NCBI GenBank assembly: GCA_964490725.1
Contig: CAZBDU010000018.1
Location: forward strand, 12,533-76,532
Direction: 5' to 3'
Length of the DNA stretch: 64,000 bases
Origin: CAZBDU01 sp964490725
GTDB taxonomy: Bacteria > Spirochaetota > Spirochaetia > SZUA-6 > DRHE01
Positions 40,846 to 48,364 of the stretch are shown here, one piece after another (within the stretch, counting starts at the first letter, position 1; each line of letters opens with the position of its first letter). A model generated the notes under the pieces. That model saw only the letters and a list, made by a program, of their open reading frames with translations, was not told the DNA's origin and searched no databases. The position numbers and the translations under genes were made by a program.

Positions 40846-41316
40846 CGCCTGCCGGCGACCGGGTGGCCTGTTCGGCGGCAGGAACGGGCGCCCTTGGCCA
40901 GGGCGCCTCCCGCGGTTCAGCCCGAGCCGGCTACCGGCGCGTGCCCGCGTCGGCCGCCTCCAGTCCCAGACCGTTCGCACAGACCCCGGGTGTGGCCACG
41001 ACCAGATACCCGCGGATGATCTGTCCGCCGATCCCGAGATGGACGCCCCTGCGATGGTGGGAGGAGACCGCCTCCCTGGCCAGGCGGTGACGTTGTGTTG
41101 GGAGCGCTCCGAAACGCCCTCAGGCGTCTGCTGGAGAGCACGGAGCCTGGCGGGAGGCACCTGCAAAGTTGCCGGGACTGCGGCCATGTTGTTACCCTAG
41201 CTCGGGGTGGAGTGGGCCAGCACCAGCGGGAGCCCGGCGACGGGTGCGGGCCGCCGGGCACACTACGGTCCGGCCTGGACCACCGGGCCGGGAAGCGGGG
41301 GAGGGCAGGAGGAAGA
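40846..41316. other. Spacer without a recognised gene
   Basis: Both strands have open frames over 100 codons here, but their composition is Arg/Pro/Gly-rich, none has a convincing ribosome site, and no family was recognised. The last 15 bases hold the GGCAGGAGGAA site of the next gene. Confidence 0.5.
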
Positions 41317-41949
41317 ATGGAGCAACGGCCGCGAGATTTCGACGAGAAGGCGAAGAGCTGGGACCAGAACCCGGCCATCCTGGAACGCAATCGCGCCGTG
41401 GCGGCGGCCATGCGGAGGCTTCTGCCGCCCATGTCGCGCATGCGCGCCCTGGACTATGGGGCGGGCACTGGGCTGCTCACCATGGAGCTCATCACTGAGC
41501 TCGGCGAGGTGGTGGCCGTGGACACTTCCGCCGGCATGCTGGAGGCGATCAGGGAGAAGGCAGCGGCCCGGGGCTCGATCGCAATCCGCCAACACGATCT
41601 GGCCCGGGCACCCCTCCGGGAGGAACCCTTCGACCTGATCTACACCTCGATGACATTGCACCACGTCGAGCGCGTGGATGTGGTTCTGGCCCGATTCCAC
41701 GAGCTGCTGCGCAAGGGCGGGTACCTGGCCATCTCGGACCTGGAACCGGAGGACGGTTCCTTCCACGGAAGCTCCACGCCCTACCATCACGCCGGGTTTG
41801 CCCCCGGAGCGCTTGCCGCCAGGCTGGCCGAGCTGGGATTCTCCGCCATCCGGCACGAACGGGTGTACGTCATGTCCAGGACAATCGACGGAGAGGAAAG
41901 GAAGTTTCCCGTCTTCCTGATCGTGGCGCAGAAGGGGCAGAAGGGGTGA
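41317..41949 (+). CDS. Class I SAM-dependent methyltransferase
   Basis: 210-residue Rossmann methyltransferase. Motif I ALDYGAGTGLLTMEL, acidic residue of motif II in VVAVDTSAGMLEAI, then LIYTSMTLHHVERVDVVL and LLRKGGYLAISDLEPEDGSF. It resembles the UbiE/Methyltransf_11 class that act on small molecules. A His-containing HHVE motif is shared with many tellurite or quinone-type methyltransferases, but the substrate is unknown. A strong GGCAGGAGGAAGA site fixes the start. Confidence 0.88.
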   Translation: MEQRPRDFDEKAKSWDQNPAILERNRAVAAAMRRLLPPMSRMRALDYGAGTGLLTMELITELGEVVAVDTSAGMLEAIREKAAARGSIAIRQHDLARAPLREEPFDLIYTSMTLHHVERVDVVLARFHELLRKGGYLAISDLEPEDGSFHGSSTPYHHAGFAPGALAARLAELGFSAIRHERVYVMSRTIDGEERKFPVFLIVAQKGQKG

Positions 41950-42049
41950 GTTGACAGCGCCGGCAAGATGGGCAACCATGAAAACCACCCCGGCGGCGGT
42001 CGGCTGCTGTGGCTTGCCCACGGGGCCGCCGCCGGGCCGGGAGAAGCGC

Positions 42050-42616
42050 ATGAGATGGTACTTCGAGGTTCTGAAGAAGTACGCCGATTTCAGCGGCCGG
42101 GCACGACGGGCGGAGTACTGGACGTTCTTCCTCTTCAACGCCCTGGTCGGCGTCGCGCTGGCGCTGTTCGAACGGCGGGTCCAGCTGGTGCCCTGGTTCA
42201 CCGGCCTGTACGGCCTGGCGGTGATCGTGCCGGGGTGTGCGGTGGCGGTGCGGCGGCTCCATGACGCCGGCAGGAGCTGGAGGCGACTTCTCATCCTTCT
42301 TGTACCCATCGCCGGTGCGGTGATCCTGCTGGTCGACCTGGCGCAGGCCGGCCAGCCGGGCCCGAACCGGTACGGCCCCAGCCCGGAACCCGTCGGAAAA
42401 CCCCGGGCCCCCCTGTGGAGCATCGTGTTCCTGCTTTCCATCCTCTCCGTGCTGGCGGGGTTTGACCTGTGGATCAAGGGATCGCCCGTCATCGGCCTGG
42501 TGTTGACCTTCGGGATTCCCGGAGTGCTGATCGATCTGCTGGCCTCTTTCGAGGACGCCATCCGAGGCAGGCTGCGCCGAGCCGGCCGCGGTGGGATACA
42601 GCCTCGCGCTTCCTAG
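42050..42616 (+). CDS. DUF805 family inner-membrane protein
   Basis: 188 residues. The DUF805 signature is clear: FEVLKKYADFSGRARRAEYW, TFFLFNALVGVALALFE, and VAVRRLHDAGRSWRRLLIL. About three helices form the domain, followed by a cytoplasmic link with QAGQPGPNRYGPSPEP and two further helices not usual in short members. Function is unknown. The start ATG has GGGAGAAGCGC upstream. Confidence 0.85.
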   Translation: MRWYFEVLKKYADFSGRARRAEYWTFFLFNALVGVALALFERRVQLVPWFTGLYGLAVIVPGCAVAVRRLHDAGRSWRRLLILLVPIAGAVILLVDLAQAGQPGPNRYGPSPEPVGKPRAPLWSIVFLLSILSVLAGFDLWIKGSPVIGLVLTFGIPGVLIDLLASFEDAIRGRLRRAGRGGIQPRAS

Positions 42617-42739
42617 ACTTGCGCGCGCCTTCGCCAGGGGCACCGCCGCCTCCGCCTCGCGCGGAGACTCCGATAAGGCAAGCAGCTTGCGAATGCGATC
42701 CATGATCTTGTGCCGGTGTTCGGCCATCTCGCTCTCCAT
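42612..42739 (-). pseudogene. DUF2786 gene fragment (N-terminal)
   Basis: MESEMAEHRHKIMDRIRKLL then ALSESPREAEAAVPLAKARA matches the first about 40 residues of DUF2786 proteins. The frame then runs through the antisense of the DUF805 gene with no similarity. It is truncated by joining to that gene. Confidence 0.6.
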
Positions 42740-42796
42740 CCAACCAGCTCGGCGTGCGGTGCATCAGGCAGCCCCAGGGGCCCGGGGCCGCAAGGA

Positions 42797-43123
42797 CTAC
42801 TCATCGGCGAGGATTCGGTTCACCATCTCGACGATTCTCCGGCGCCAGGTGTCCTCCCGCCTGGCGCTTTGAATCCAATAGAGGTACTGCTTCTTTTTGG
42901 AATCAGGCAGCTCTCGATAGGCCGCGAGTGCTCCTTTCCGGCGGCGAAGCATGGACTCCAGGTCGGCAGGGAGTGCCCGCGGCTGCTCTCGATCAATGGC
43001 AGCCTGCCACTCGCCGCTATCCATGGCATTTTTGACCTTGATGAGACCGGCTTCTGTCATGGCGCCGCTTCGTTGCAGCTTCTCGATCCTGCGAATGTTG
43101 GTCACGGACCATACGCTGTCCGA
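42797..43123 (-). pseudogene. YdeI/OmdA-family fragment (C-terminal half)
   Basis: NIRRIEKLQRSGAMTEAGLI, PADLESMLRRRKGALAAYRE and SKKKQYLYWIQSARREDTWR fit the C-terminal OmdA domain of YdeI-like proteins (about 190 residues). Similarity (SDSVWSVTN) continues upstream of the only start, a GTG at 43105, to a stop near 43136. The N-terminal half has therefore been lost and replaced by the DNA-methylase fragment. A 102-residue product could still be made. GC is visibly lower than in the main operons. Confidence 0.7.
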
Positions 43124-43608
43124 ATTGTCGCTAGGTCAACTATCACGTACCTTCGAAACCAATGGAGAATATTGCCCATGTCCGGCAAGTATGGGGACAG
43201 TGGCTCAATAGCGCGCTCATACTCATCCGCACCGAGGTCCTCGAACATGCGAGACGCGTACTCCTTGTCGCTCCGCCTGAACGGCGCGATTCGATCCAAA
43301 AGAACGTCGGCCGACTTTCTAAGTCTGTGCGGTTGGTATCGATGAACCTTCGCTCTGGCAACAGCCACAGCGACCGGATCTATATCAAGCCCAACACTAT
43401 TTCGGCCCGCAACGCGCGCTTCAACCAGCAGGGTACCGCTTCCACAGAAAGGATCAAGGACGACTTGTCCCTGTTGGGTGTAACGTTCCAATAATGTGTG
43501 CACAACTGGCGGGTGGAACTTTGCCGGATACTTGAAGAGGTAGTGCGACAGACGCTCGAACTCCGTCGGAGTATTGAGTCGCTTCCACGAGCGCCCTACA
43601 GACGCCAC
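43102..43608 (-). pseudogene. DNA methyltransferase fragment (N-terminal, motif I region)
   Basis: About 169 residues: HYLFKYPAKFHPPVVHTLLE, the SAM-binding VVLDPFCGSGTLLVEARVAG, and NILHWFRRYVIVDLATIRTA, then stop. This is the start of an alpha-type site-specific DNA methylase. The catalytic (D/N/S)PP(Y/F) motif and target-recognition part are missing, cut where the OmdA fragment begins. No restriction enzyme is adjacent. Lower GC suggests acquisition by transfer followed by deletion. Confidence 0.75.
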
Positions 43609-44226
43609 TGAATGCAACTTCCGTCGTCTCCCAGCACCCACGAGATCGGCACCCCTCCGATGTGGTCGTAGAGAAACGTTTGCTTGTACTGCCCTCGCTC
43701 CGCCCCGATAGCTTCCATAGACGGCCAAATCCCGAGGTACTCGGCAACGCGGGCTGTCGGGACAACGGCTGCCAACACAAAAAAACCCATTCAGGCCGTG
43801 AACGGGGTCCTCGTCGTAGCCGAAGAGAACCCCGTAGCCGGCCGCCTCATCGCCGCTTTCCTTGGTCAAGGTGAAGCTGCGGTCCCAGCTCAATCCGGCG
43901 GCATGGTCGGTGCCGTTGCGGGCCCAGAGGGTGTAGCCGGCGCTGCTCCAGTAGGCCGGATCGTTGGTCTGGAAGATCCATGTCTTTCCCTGCGGGTCGT
44001 CGGGATCCGCAACGAACAGCTCGCTGTGCTCTTCGAATCCCGCAGGAGGGTCCGCGGGAGGGTCGAGGTTGCAGGCCGCCAGGGCCGCCAGCGCCAGGCC
44101 CCACAGCAGCACCTTCAGCCGAAGGCCGCGGGACGCAGGGCTGCCGGGAGCATCGAATGACACCGCCCGGCGGCGGCCGCCTCTCTGGCCTTCCGGAGGC
44201 CGGCGAAACGAAAAGTTGGAAACCAT
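43596..44226 (-). pseudogene. Lipoprotein gene with a +1 frameshift in a T7 (A7 on + strand) tract
   Basis: Signal region KVLLWGLALAALAAC with lipobox Cys, then NLDPPADPPAGFEEHSELFV, WIFQTNDPAYWSSAGYTLWA and VLFGYDEDPVHGLNGFF. At the homopolymer 43779-43785 the frame slips. With six instead of seven A/T bases it continues FFVLAAVVPTARVAEYLGIW through FLYDHIGGVPISWVLGDDGS to a stop at 43596. The restored product would be about 210 residues. The family was not recognised. It is either phase-variable or a sequencing error. Confidence 0.65.
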
Positions 44227-44494
44227 CCTCGATACCTCGCCTCTATCAGGGTTTTCACTTTTTCGTTCGTCTGCTGCGGCCTCACGGCCTCGGGTTGTCG
44301 GGGAAATGAGATTAGGGTAGGAGCCGGAGACAGAATCGTGGGCAAGTTGTGTCCATCAAAGGCGTTCAGGTCCGCACCTCCCCGCCGACTAAGTGAACAC
44401 TTTTCTTTGATTCTGTTCTTGGATTGGCCGTTTCCGGTGGTGGATTGAAGCATAGCACGCGGGCGCACCGATTTCAGGGTCTTCCAGGAAAAAA
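44227..44494. other. Spacer without a recognised gene
   Basis: Lower-GC, with no supported ORF. It holds the presumed upstream region of the frameshifted lipoprotein gene (GAGGCGAGG just before its ATG), but no good -35/-10 pair was found. Confidence 0.4.
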
Positions 44495-44611
44495 GTGATC
44501 TCCGGCCACGCCGGCCTGGGCAACGAGGCCTGCAAACGCAGCTTCAAGGTGGCATTCCGGCGTACCGCGGCGCTGCTGAACCATCGCGCCGAGCTCGACG
44601 ACGGAGGTCAA
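44495..44611 (+). pseudogene. IstB (IS21-family ATPase) fragment with internal deletion
   Basis: The frame reads ISGHAGLG directly joined to NEACKRSFKVAFRRTAALLN. IstB proteins have a Walker A loop (GxxGLGKTHLAIAL) followed by GxEACKRGFKVAFxxTAAL, so the KTHLAIAL part has been lost and the rest is missing. It is a small relic of an IS21-type element beside other gene fragments. Confidence 0.5.
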
Positions 44612-44738
44612 CGCATGGTGTGCCCATCGGGCGGAAGGCGCCTCCGGCGCCGAGAATCCCGGAATAGGCCCACCGGGTTATTCCCAGGTCTTGCAGGGGT
44701 GACTACGTTTCATGAAAACAGGAAAACCAGGAGGGACC

Positions 44739-45563
44739 ATGGACCTGAAGAGCACCGTCACCCTGGCAGGGGGCGTGGAGATTCCCTGGGTGGGCTTCGG
44801 CGTGTTCCAGACGCCCCCCGGGGAGGTCACCTACCGCTCCGTGCTCACCGCCCTGGAGGCGGGCTACCGGGCGGTGGACACCGCCTCCTACTACCAGAAC
44901 GAGGAGGACGTGGGGAGGGCGGTCCGGGACGGGGAGGTGCCGCGGGAGGAGATCTTCGTCACCACCAAGGTGTGGAACGAGGAGCAGGGCTACGAGAACA
45001 CGCTGCAGGCGTTCCGGGCCAGCAAGAAGCGCCTGGGCCTGGAGGTGGTGGACCTGTACCTGGTGCACTGGCCGGTGAAAGGAAAGTTTCTGGACACCTG
45101 GCGCGCCATGGAGAAGCTGCAGCGGGACGGGGAGGTGCGGGCCATCGGGGTGAGCAACTTCCTGGTCCACCACCTGGAGGAGCTTCTGCAGCGCGCCGAG
45201 ATCCGGCCTGCGATAAACCAGGTGGAGTTCCATCCCTTCCTGCTCCAGCCGGAGCTGATGGCCTTCTGCCGGCAGGCGAAGATCCAGCTGGAGGCGTGGA
45301 GCCCCCTCACCCGGGGCCGCTACCTGGACCACCCCGTGATCGCAGAGGTGGCCTCAGCCCGCGGTCGCTCGCCGGCGCAGGTGCTGCTTCGCTGGGACCT
45401 GCAGCACCGGGTGGTGACCCTGCCGCGCTCCACCAAGAAGGAGCACATCCTGGAGAACGCCCGCGTCTTCGACTTCGAGCTGTCCGCCGAGGAGATGAGG
45501 AAGCTGGACGGTCTGGATGAGGGCCGCCGGGTGGGGCCCCATCCCGACGAGTTCGTAGGCTGA
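44739..45563 (+). CDS. Aldo/keto reductase
   Basis: 274-residue NADPH-dependent reductase. Family tetrad is visible: Asp and Tyr in VDTASYYQNEEDVGRAV, Lys in VTTKVWNEEQGY, His in YLVHWPVKGK. Also IGVSNFLVHHLEELL, INQVEFHPFLLQPELMAF and the C-terminal coenzyme loop TLPRSTKKEHILENA. It looks like the 2,5-diketogluconate-reductase type. The substrate is not decidable. The ATG of MDLKSTVTL follows AGGAGGGACC. Confidence 0.93.
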   Translation: MDLKSTVTLAGGVEIPWVGFGVFQTPPGEVTYRSVLTALEAGYRAVDTASYYQNEEDVGRAVRDGEVPREEIFVTTKVWNEEQGYENTLQAFRASKKRLGLEVVDLYLVHWPVKGKFLDTWRAMEKLQRDGEVRAIGVSNFLVHHLEELLQRAEIRPAINQVEFHPFLLQPELMAFCRQAKIQLEAWSPLTRGRYLDHPVIAEVASARGRSPAQVLLRWDLQHRVVTLPRSTKKEHILENARVFDFELSAEEMRKLDGLDEGRRVGPHPDEFVG

Positions 45564-45586
45564 AGGGCTCAAGGAGGGAGGATGCC

Positions 45587-45868
45587 ATGGGAGCGGATGT
45601 CACGATTCAGGTGAGCAGGCAGGCCGGGGGGACCTACCAGGTCACCGTGAGCGAAGGGGGCGGGAGCTCGCGGCACACCGTGGGGCTGGAGGAAGGCTAC
45701 TACCGGAAGCTCACCGGCGGCTCGATTACCCCGGAGGAGCTGATCCGCCGCTCCTTCCGGTTCCTGCTGGAGCGGGAGCCCAAGGAGTCGATCCTCTCCC
45801 GCTTCGACCTGCCGGTGATCCAGCGCTACTTCCCCGAGTACGAGCGGAGCATCCGCACCTCGGACTGA
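45587..45868 (+). CDS. Small conserved protein of unknown function
   Basis: 93 residues. A beta-rich start (VTIQVSRQAGGTYQVTVSEG) leads to a helical conserved core YYRKLTGGSITPEELIRRSF and FLLEREPKESILSRFDLPVI, ending QRYFPEYERSIRTSD. I recognise the core as recurring in anaerobic bacteria but know no function. It lies 23 bp after the aldo/keto reductase with its own AAGGAGGGAGG site. Confidence 0.8.
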   Translation: MGADVTIQVSRQAGGTYQVTVSEGGGSSRHTVGLEEGYYRKLTGGSITPEELIRRSFRFLLEREPKESILSRFDLPVIQRYFPEYERSIRTSD

Positions 45869-45876
45869 GGCTGGAG

Positions 45877-45916
45877 AAAAAAGGGCCCGGCCTCCCGCGG
45901 GCGGAAAGCCGGGCCC
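45877..45916 (-). terminator. Rho-independent terminator of the P13-like gene
   Basis: GGGCCCGGC (45883-45891) pairs perfectly with GCCGGGCCC (45908-45916). Read on the minus strand the stem is followed directly by T6 (45882-45877). The same stem also ends the convergent small-protein transcript, but without a T-run on that side. Confidence 0.8.
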
Positions 45917-45940
45917 CTCGAATCTGCTTCGTTTGCCCCG

Positions 45941-46435
45941 TCAGTAGCTCAGACGGAAGGATACCCCCGTGGCCAGCTGGCCGCCCGGAGTCACCGTCAC
46001 TGCCGGAGCGAAGGCAATCTTGCCCTGCTCGCGCTGTTCCTTGACCACGCCGAACAGGTCGATGATCTCCCAGATCTTGAACCCGGTAAGGGCAAGACCC
46101 CCGATGATCGCCAGGCCGCCTCCGATGTAGAGTCCCGCGGGCGGTCCGCTCACGGTGGTGCCGGTGTACAGGCCCGTGAGCCCGCTGGTAATCCAGCTGC
46201 TCGCCGCGGCTGCGTAGATGATGTATCCCACGATTATCCCGGCCGTGGCGCTGCCTTCCATGACGAGAAACGGCACGGCCATGCTGTCCTGCAGGTAGAA
46301 GTGGCCAGTGCCGAAACCCAGCAGGATGCCGAGCAGGTAGGCGGGCGTGGCGCTCTTCTGCTGCGCGAAGGCGCTCATGCTGACCACCGCCAGCAGCAGC
46401 ACGAGCACGACGAGGACTCTTGCAGATCTGGGCAT
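45941..46435 (-). CDS. Small membrane protein, P13-like (spirochaetal type)
   Basis: 164 residues. Signal peptide ending SAFAQQ, then AYLLGILLGFGTGHFYLQDS, a Gly/Ala-rich helix (ATAGIIVGYIIYAAAASS), GLYIGGGLAIIGGLALTGFK and IWEIIDLFGVVKEQRE, ending in a short strand GVSFRLSY with a terminal aromatic. The layout resembles small spirochaetal P13-type envelope proteins and fits the suspected phylum, but the similarity is from memory of pattern only. AGGGAGG precedes the ATG of MPRSAR. A strong terminator follows. Confidence 0.6.
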   Translation of the reverse strand: MPRSARVLVVLVLLLAVVSMSAFAQQKSATPAYLLGILLGFGTGHFYLQDSMAVPFLVMEGSATAGIIVGYIIYAAAASSWITSGLTGLYTGTTVSGPPAGLYIGGGLAIIGGLALTGFKIWEIIDLFGVVKEQREQGKIAFAPAVTVTPGGQLATGVSFRLSY

Positions 46436-46627
46436 ACTGAAACCTCCCTCTGGTAGTATCGCGATGTAGTCAAATGTGGCGCATGTCGCCGCCCTTTTCA
46501 ACCGGAAATTTCTTTTTTTTCCGGCCGGCTGCCTTTCCGGCAAGCGGAGTTGTCTCCAGACGCCCGCAGAAACCCTCGCCGGCTTCGTCGGGGCGGCGAC
46601 CCCGCAGCCCGGGCGTGCATCGCCCGA

Positions 46628-47044
46628 TCAGGAGGCTGCCGTTCGGGCGATGATCCCCTCGGTGAACGCCACCAGGTCGTCGAGGCCCTTTTCGATCACA
46701 GATTCTACGACACGGATATCCACCAGCTGGTATTCGTGAATGACGGTGTCCCTGAACCCCACCATCTTCTTCAACTTGAGAGCGAGCTCCCGCGAAATGA
46801 TCCGGGCTCTGGCCAGCAGCTCGAAGCTCTCGGCGCTGTCGGTGGGAATGCCCATCCTGGAGGCCCTGATTACGTGGTTGGCGAGATCGATGGCCTGCTC
46901 ACAGGCGCGGGTGACATTCAGGAGCGCCGCGTCCTGGTGGGTGTAGTCGTCGGCGAAGTGTCCACCCGCCGCCCGATACTCCTCCCGCGCCCGCTTCACG
47001 CATCGCTGGATGCTCTGCACCTTGTTGAGCACCACGTCGTTCAT
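46628..47044 (-). CDS. hepT: HepT-like toxin (DUF86 ribonuclease) of a type VII toxin-antitoxin pair
   Basis: 138-residue helical HEPN-fold protein. The catalytic RX4HXY motif is intact as RDTVIHEYQ near residue 96. In HepT this is both the RNase site and, at the Tyr, the target of AMPylation by MntA. DLANHVIRASRMGIPTDSAE and FELLARARIISRELALKLKK are family typical. The start overlaps the stop of the upstream MntA-like gene (ATGA). The partner lacks its catalytic half, so how the toxin is held in check is unclear. Confidence 0.88.
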   Translation of the reverse strand: MNDVVLNKVQSIQRCVKRAREEYRAAGGHFADDYTHQDAALLNVTRACEQAIDLANHVIRASRMGIPTDSAESFELLARARIISRELALKLKKMVGFRDTVIHEYQLVDIRVVESVIEKGLDDLVAFTEGIIARTAAS

Positions 47045-47334
47045 ACGGGGTACGCCCTGCGCGTTCTGTGAAACTCGTTCAGGATCTCCCGGCGCTCTTC
47101 CTTGAGCTTGCCGTACAGGGAGAGCACCATCATCTCGTACCCGTCGATCTCGACGAGATCTCCGGCGAACACTCGTATCCCTGTTGCGACGACCTCCTTC
47201 TGGAGAACGATGGGCCCGAGCCGTGCGTTTACCAGATCCGCGGGCCGTCCGAGGGCCTCTTCGAGCTCGAAGCGGACCTCCGCCAGCGCCAGGGAGCCCA
47301 GGGCCCTGGCACGGCGGTGCGGCAGGTCTTTCAT
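47041..47334 (-). CDS. mntA: MntA-like antitoxin, N-terminally truncated
   Basis: 97 residues matching only the C-terminal half of MntA-type nucleotidyltransferases: HRRARALGSLALAEVRFELE, LGRPADLVNARLGPIVLQKE, YEMMVLSLYGKLKEERREIL and a C-terminal RTRRAYPV. The GSxxxGxxSDxD metal/nucleotide motif that should lie upstream is absent. Codons before the ATG (YHDSRGIA) may still be homologous, but a stop follows at once. A promoter at 47353-47382 is placed just so as to express the short form. Confidence 0.75.
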   Translation of the reverse strand: MKDLPHRRARALGSLALAEVRFELEEALGRPADLVNARLGPIVLQKEVVATGIRVFAGDLVEIDGYEMMVLSLYGKLKEERREILNEFHRTRRAYPV

Positions 47335-47352
47335 CGCGATGCCCCTGGAGTC

Positions 47353-47382
47353 ATGATACTTCGGCTGCGGGTTTTACTGCAA
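47353..47382 (-). promoter_or_regulatory. Promoter of the mntA-hepT pair
   Basis: Minus strand: TTGCAG (47382-47377), 18-bp spacer, TATCAT (47358-47353). Transcription would begin about 12 nt before the ATG of the truncated mntA, after a short leader with CAGGGGC. Confidence 0.5.
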
Positions 47383-47567
47383 CTCGGCACGGCGGAGCTC
47401 CGCGAACTCCTCACCATGGCGACCGCGCGGCTGCGCTGCATCCCGGCCGGAGGACCATCCCTGCCGCCTGTGAGCCCGCGGTGGGGCGCCGCCCTTCCTC
47501 ATGTGGAAAGCAGGCACGGGTCATGCTATGCTTGGCGCGCAGACCGGGGTTGCCTGGAGGGCTGGAG

Positions 47568-48308
47568 ATGAAGAAGGAAGCCTGGGGAAGGACGCTGCTC
47601 GGCCTCATCGCGGCCGCGGCCGCTTTGAGCGGATGCGTGATGAATCGGCTGAGTGACAAACCGCAGACCATCACCCTGAACCGGACGCTGCAGGGTGCGC
47701 CGGTGCGCCTGGAGGTCGAGCCGGGCAACGAGTGGAGCCGGCGCATGCGGGCCGGTCCGTTCATCTTCAACGTTCTGCCGCAGATCGCGATCTGGGCCGA
47801 GGACGGGCAGGGCCGCCTGCTGGAAACGGTCTACGTCACCGGCGCCGGCAGGAAGGGGTTCCGCCACGCGGGGAAGAAGCAGAAGGGGGCCCTCTTCTAC
47901 GAGGAATGCTTCCCGGTCTGGGCCTCGCGCCTCAAGGCGGCCGGGGGGACGCTGCCCGGCCCGGACAATCCCTACCCCGATACCGTCACCTCGGCTACCC
48001 CCACCAACGCGTTCACCCTGCTCACCAGCCTGCCGCTCCCGGCTGCATCCTTTTCGCTGTACCTGGAGATCAACAAGTCCGGCGACACCAACCGCACCTA
48101 CACGCAGGAGAACAACGACTGGGCCGGGCAGCCCTCGTTGATCTACCGGGCGGTCATCGACCAACCCCGAAGGGGAGGCAGCCATACCATGGAGCTGATC
48201 GGGCACGGCGGCCGCATCGGCGAGGCTCCGGCCGTTCATCCGGATCTCTCGGGATTCGACACCGCCCTGGAGCAGGTGCGCCGGATCAGCGTTCGCTTCG
48301 AAGAGTGA
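47568..48308 (+). CDS. DUF2271-like lipoprotein
   Basis: 246 residues. Lipobox ALSGC (Cys about 22), then beta-rich sequence with FIFNVLPQIAIWAEDGQGRL and LETVYVTGAGRKGFRH, LYLEINKSGDTNRTYTQENN and GQPSLIYRAVIDQP. The EINKSxDxN...GQPSLIY pattern is that of DUF2271 proteins, periplasmic or lipoprotein in nature and of unknown role. GCTGGAG precedes the ATG. Convergent or unrelated neighbours give no functional hint. Confidence 0.65.
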   Translation: MKKEAWGRTLLGLIAAAAALSGCVMNRLSDKPQTITLNRTLQGAPVRLEVEPGNEWSRRMRAGPFIFNVLPQIAIWAEDGQGRLLETVYVTGAGRKGFRHAGKKQKGALFYEECFPVWASRLKAAGGTLPGPDNPYPDTVTSATPTNAFTLLTSLPLPAASFSLYLEINKSGDTNRTYTQENNDWAGQPSLIYRAVIDQPRRGGSHTMELIGHGGRIGEAPAVHPDLSGFDTALEQVRRISVRFEE

Positions 48309-48347
48309 GGGTTGCCGCCCGTTCGGGATCTGTATTGGATTTGGGCT

Positions 48348-48364
48348 GATTCTGTGTCAGAATC
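48348..48364. promoter_or_regulatory. Perfect inverted repeat abutting a GTG start
   Basis: GATTCTG-TGT-CAGAATC, seven-base arms, ends immediately before the GTG of the MalT-type regulator. It could be an operator or an mRNA hairpin. There is no recognisable ribosome site between it and the start. Confidence 0.45.

Noticed and set aside
40820..41200. ORFs of about 126 codons on both strands between the gp19-like gene and the methyltransferase
   Set aside because: Arg/Pro/Gly-rich composition typical of high-GC shadow frames, no ribosome site, no recognisable family.
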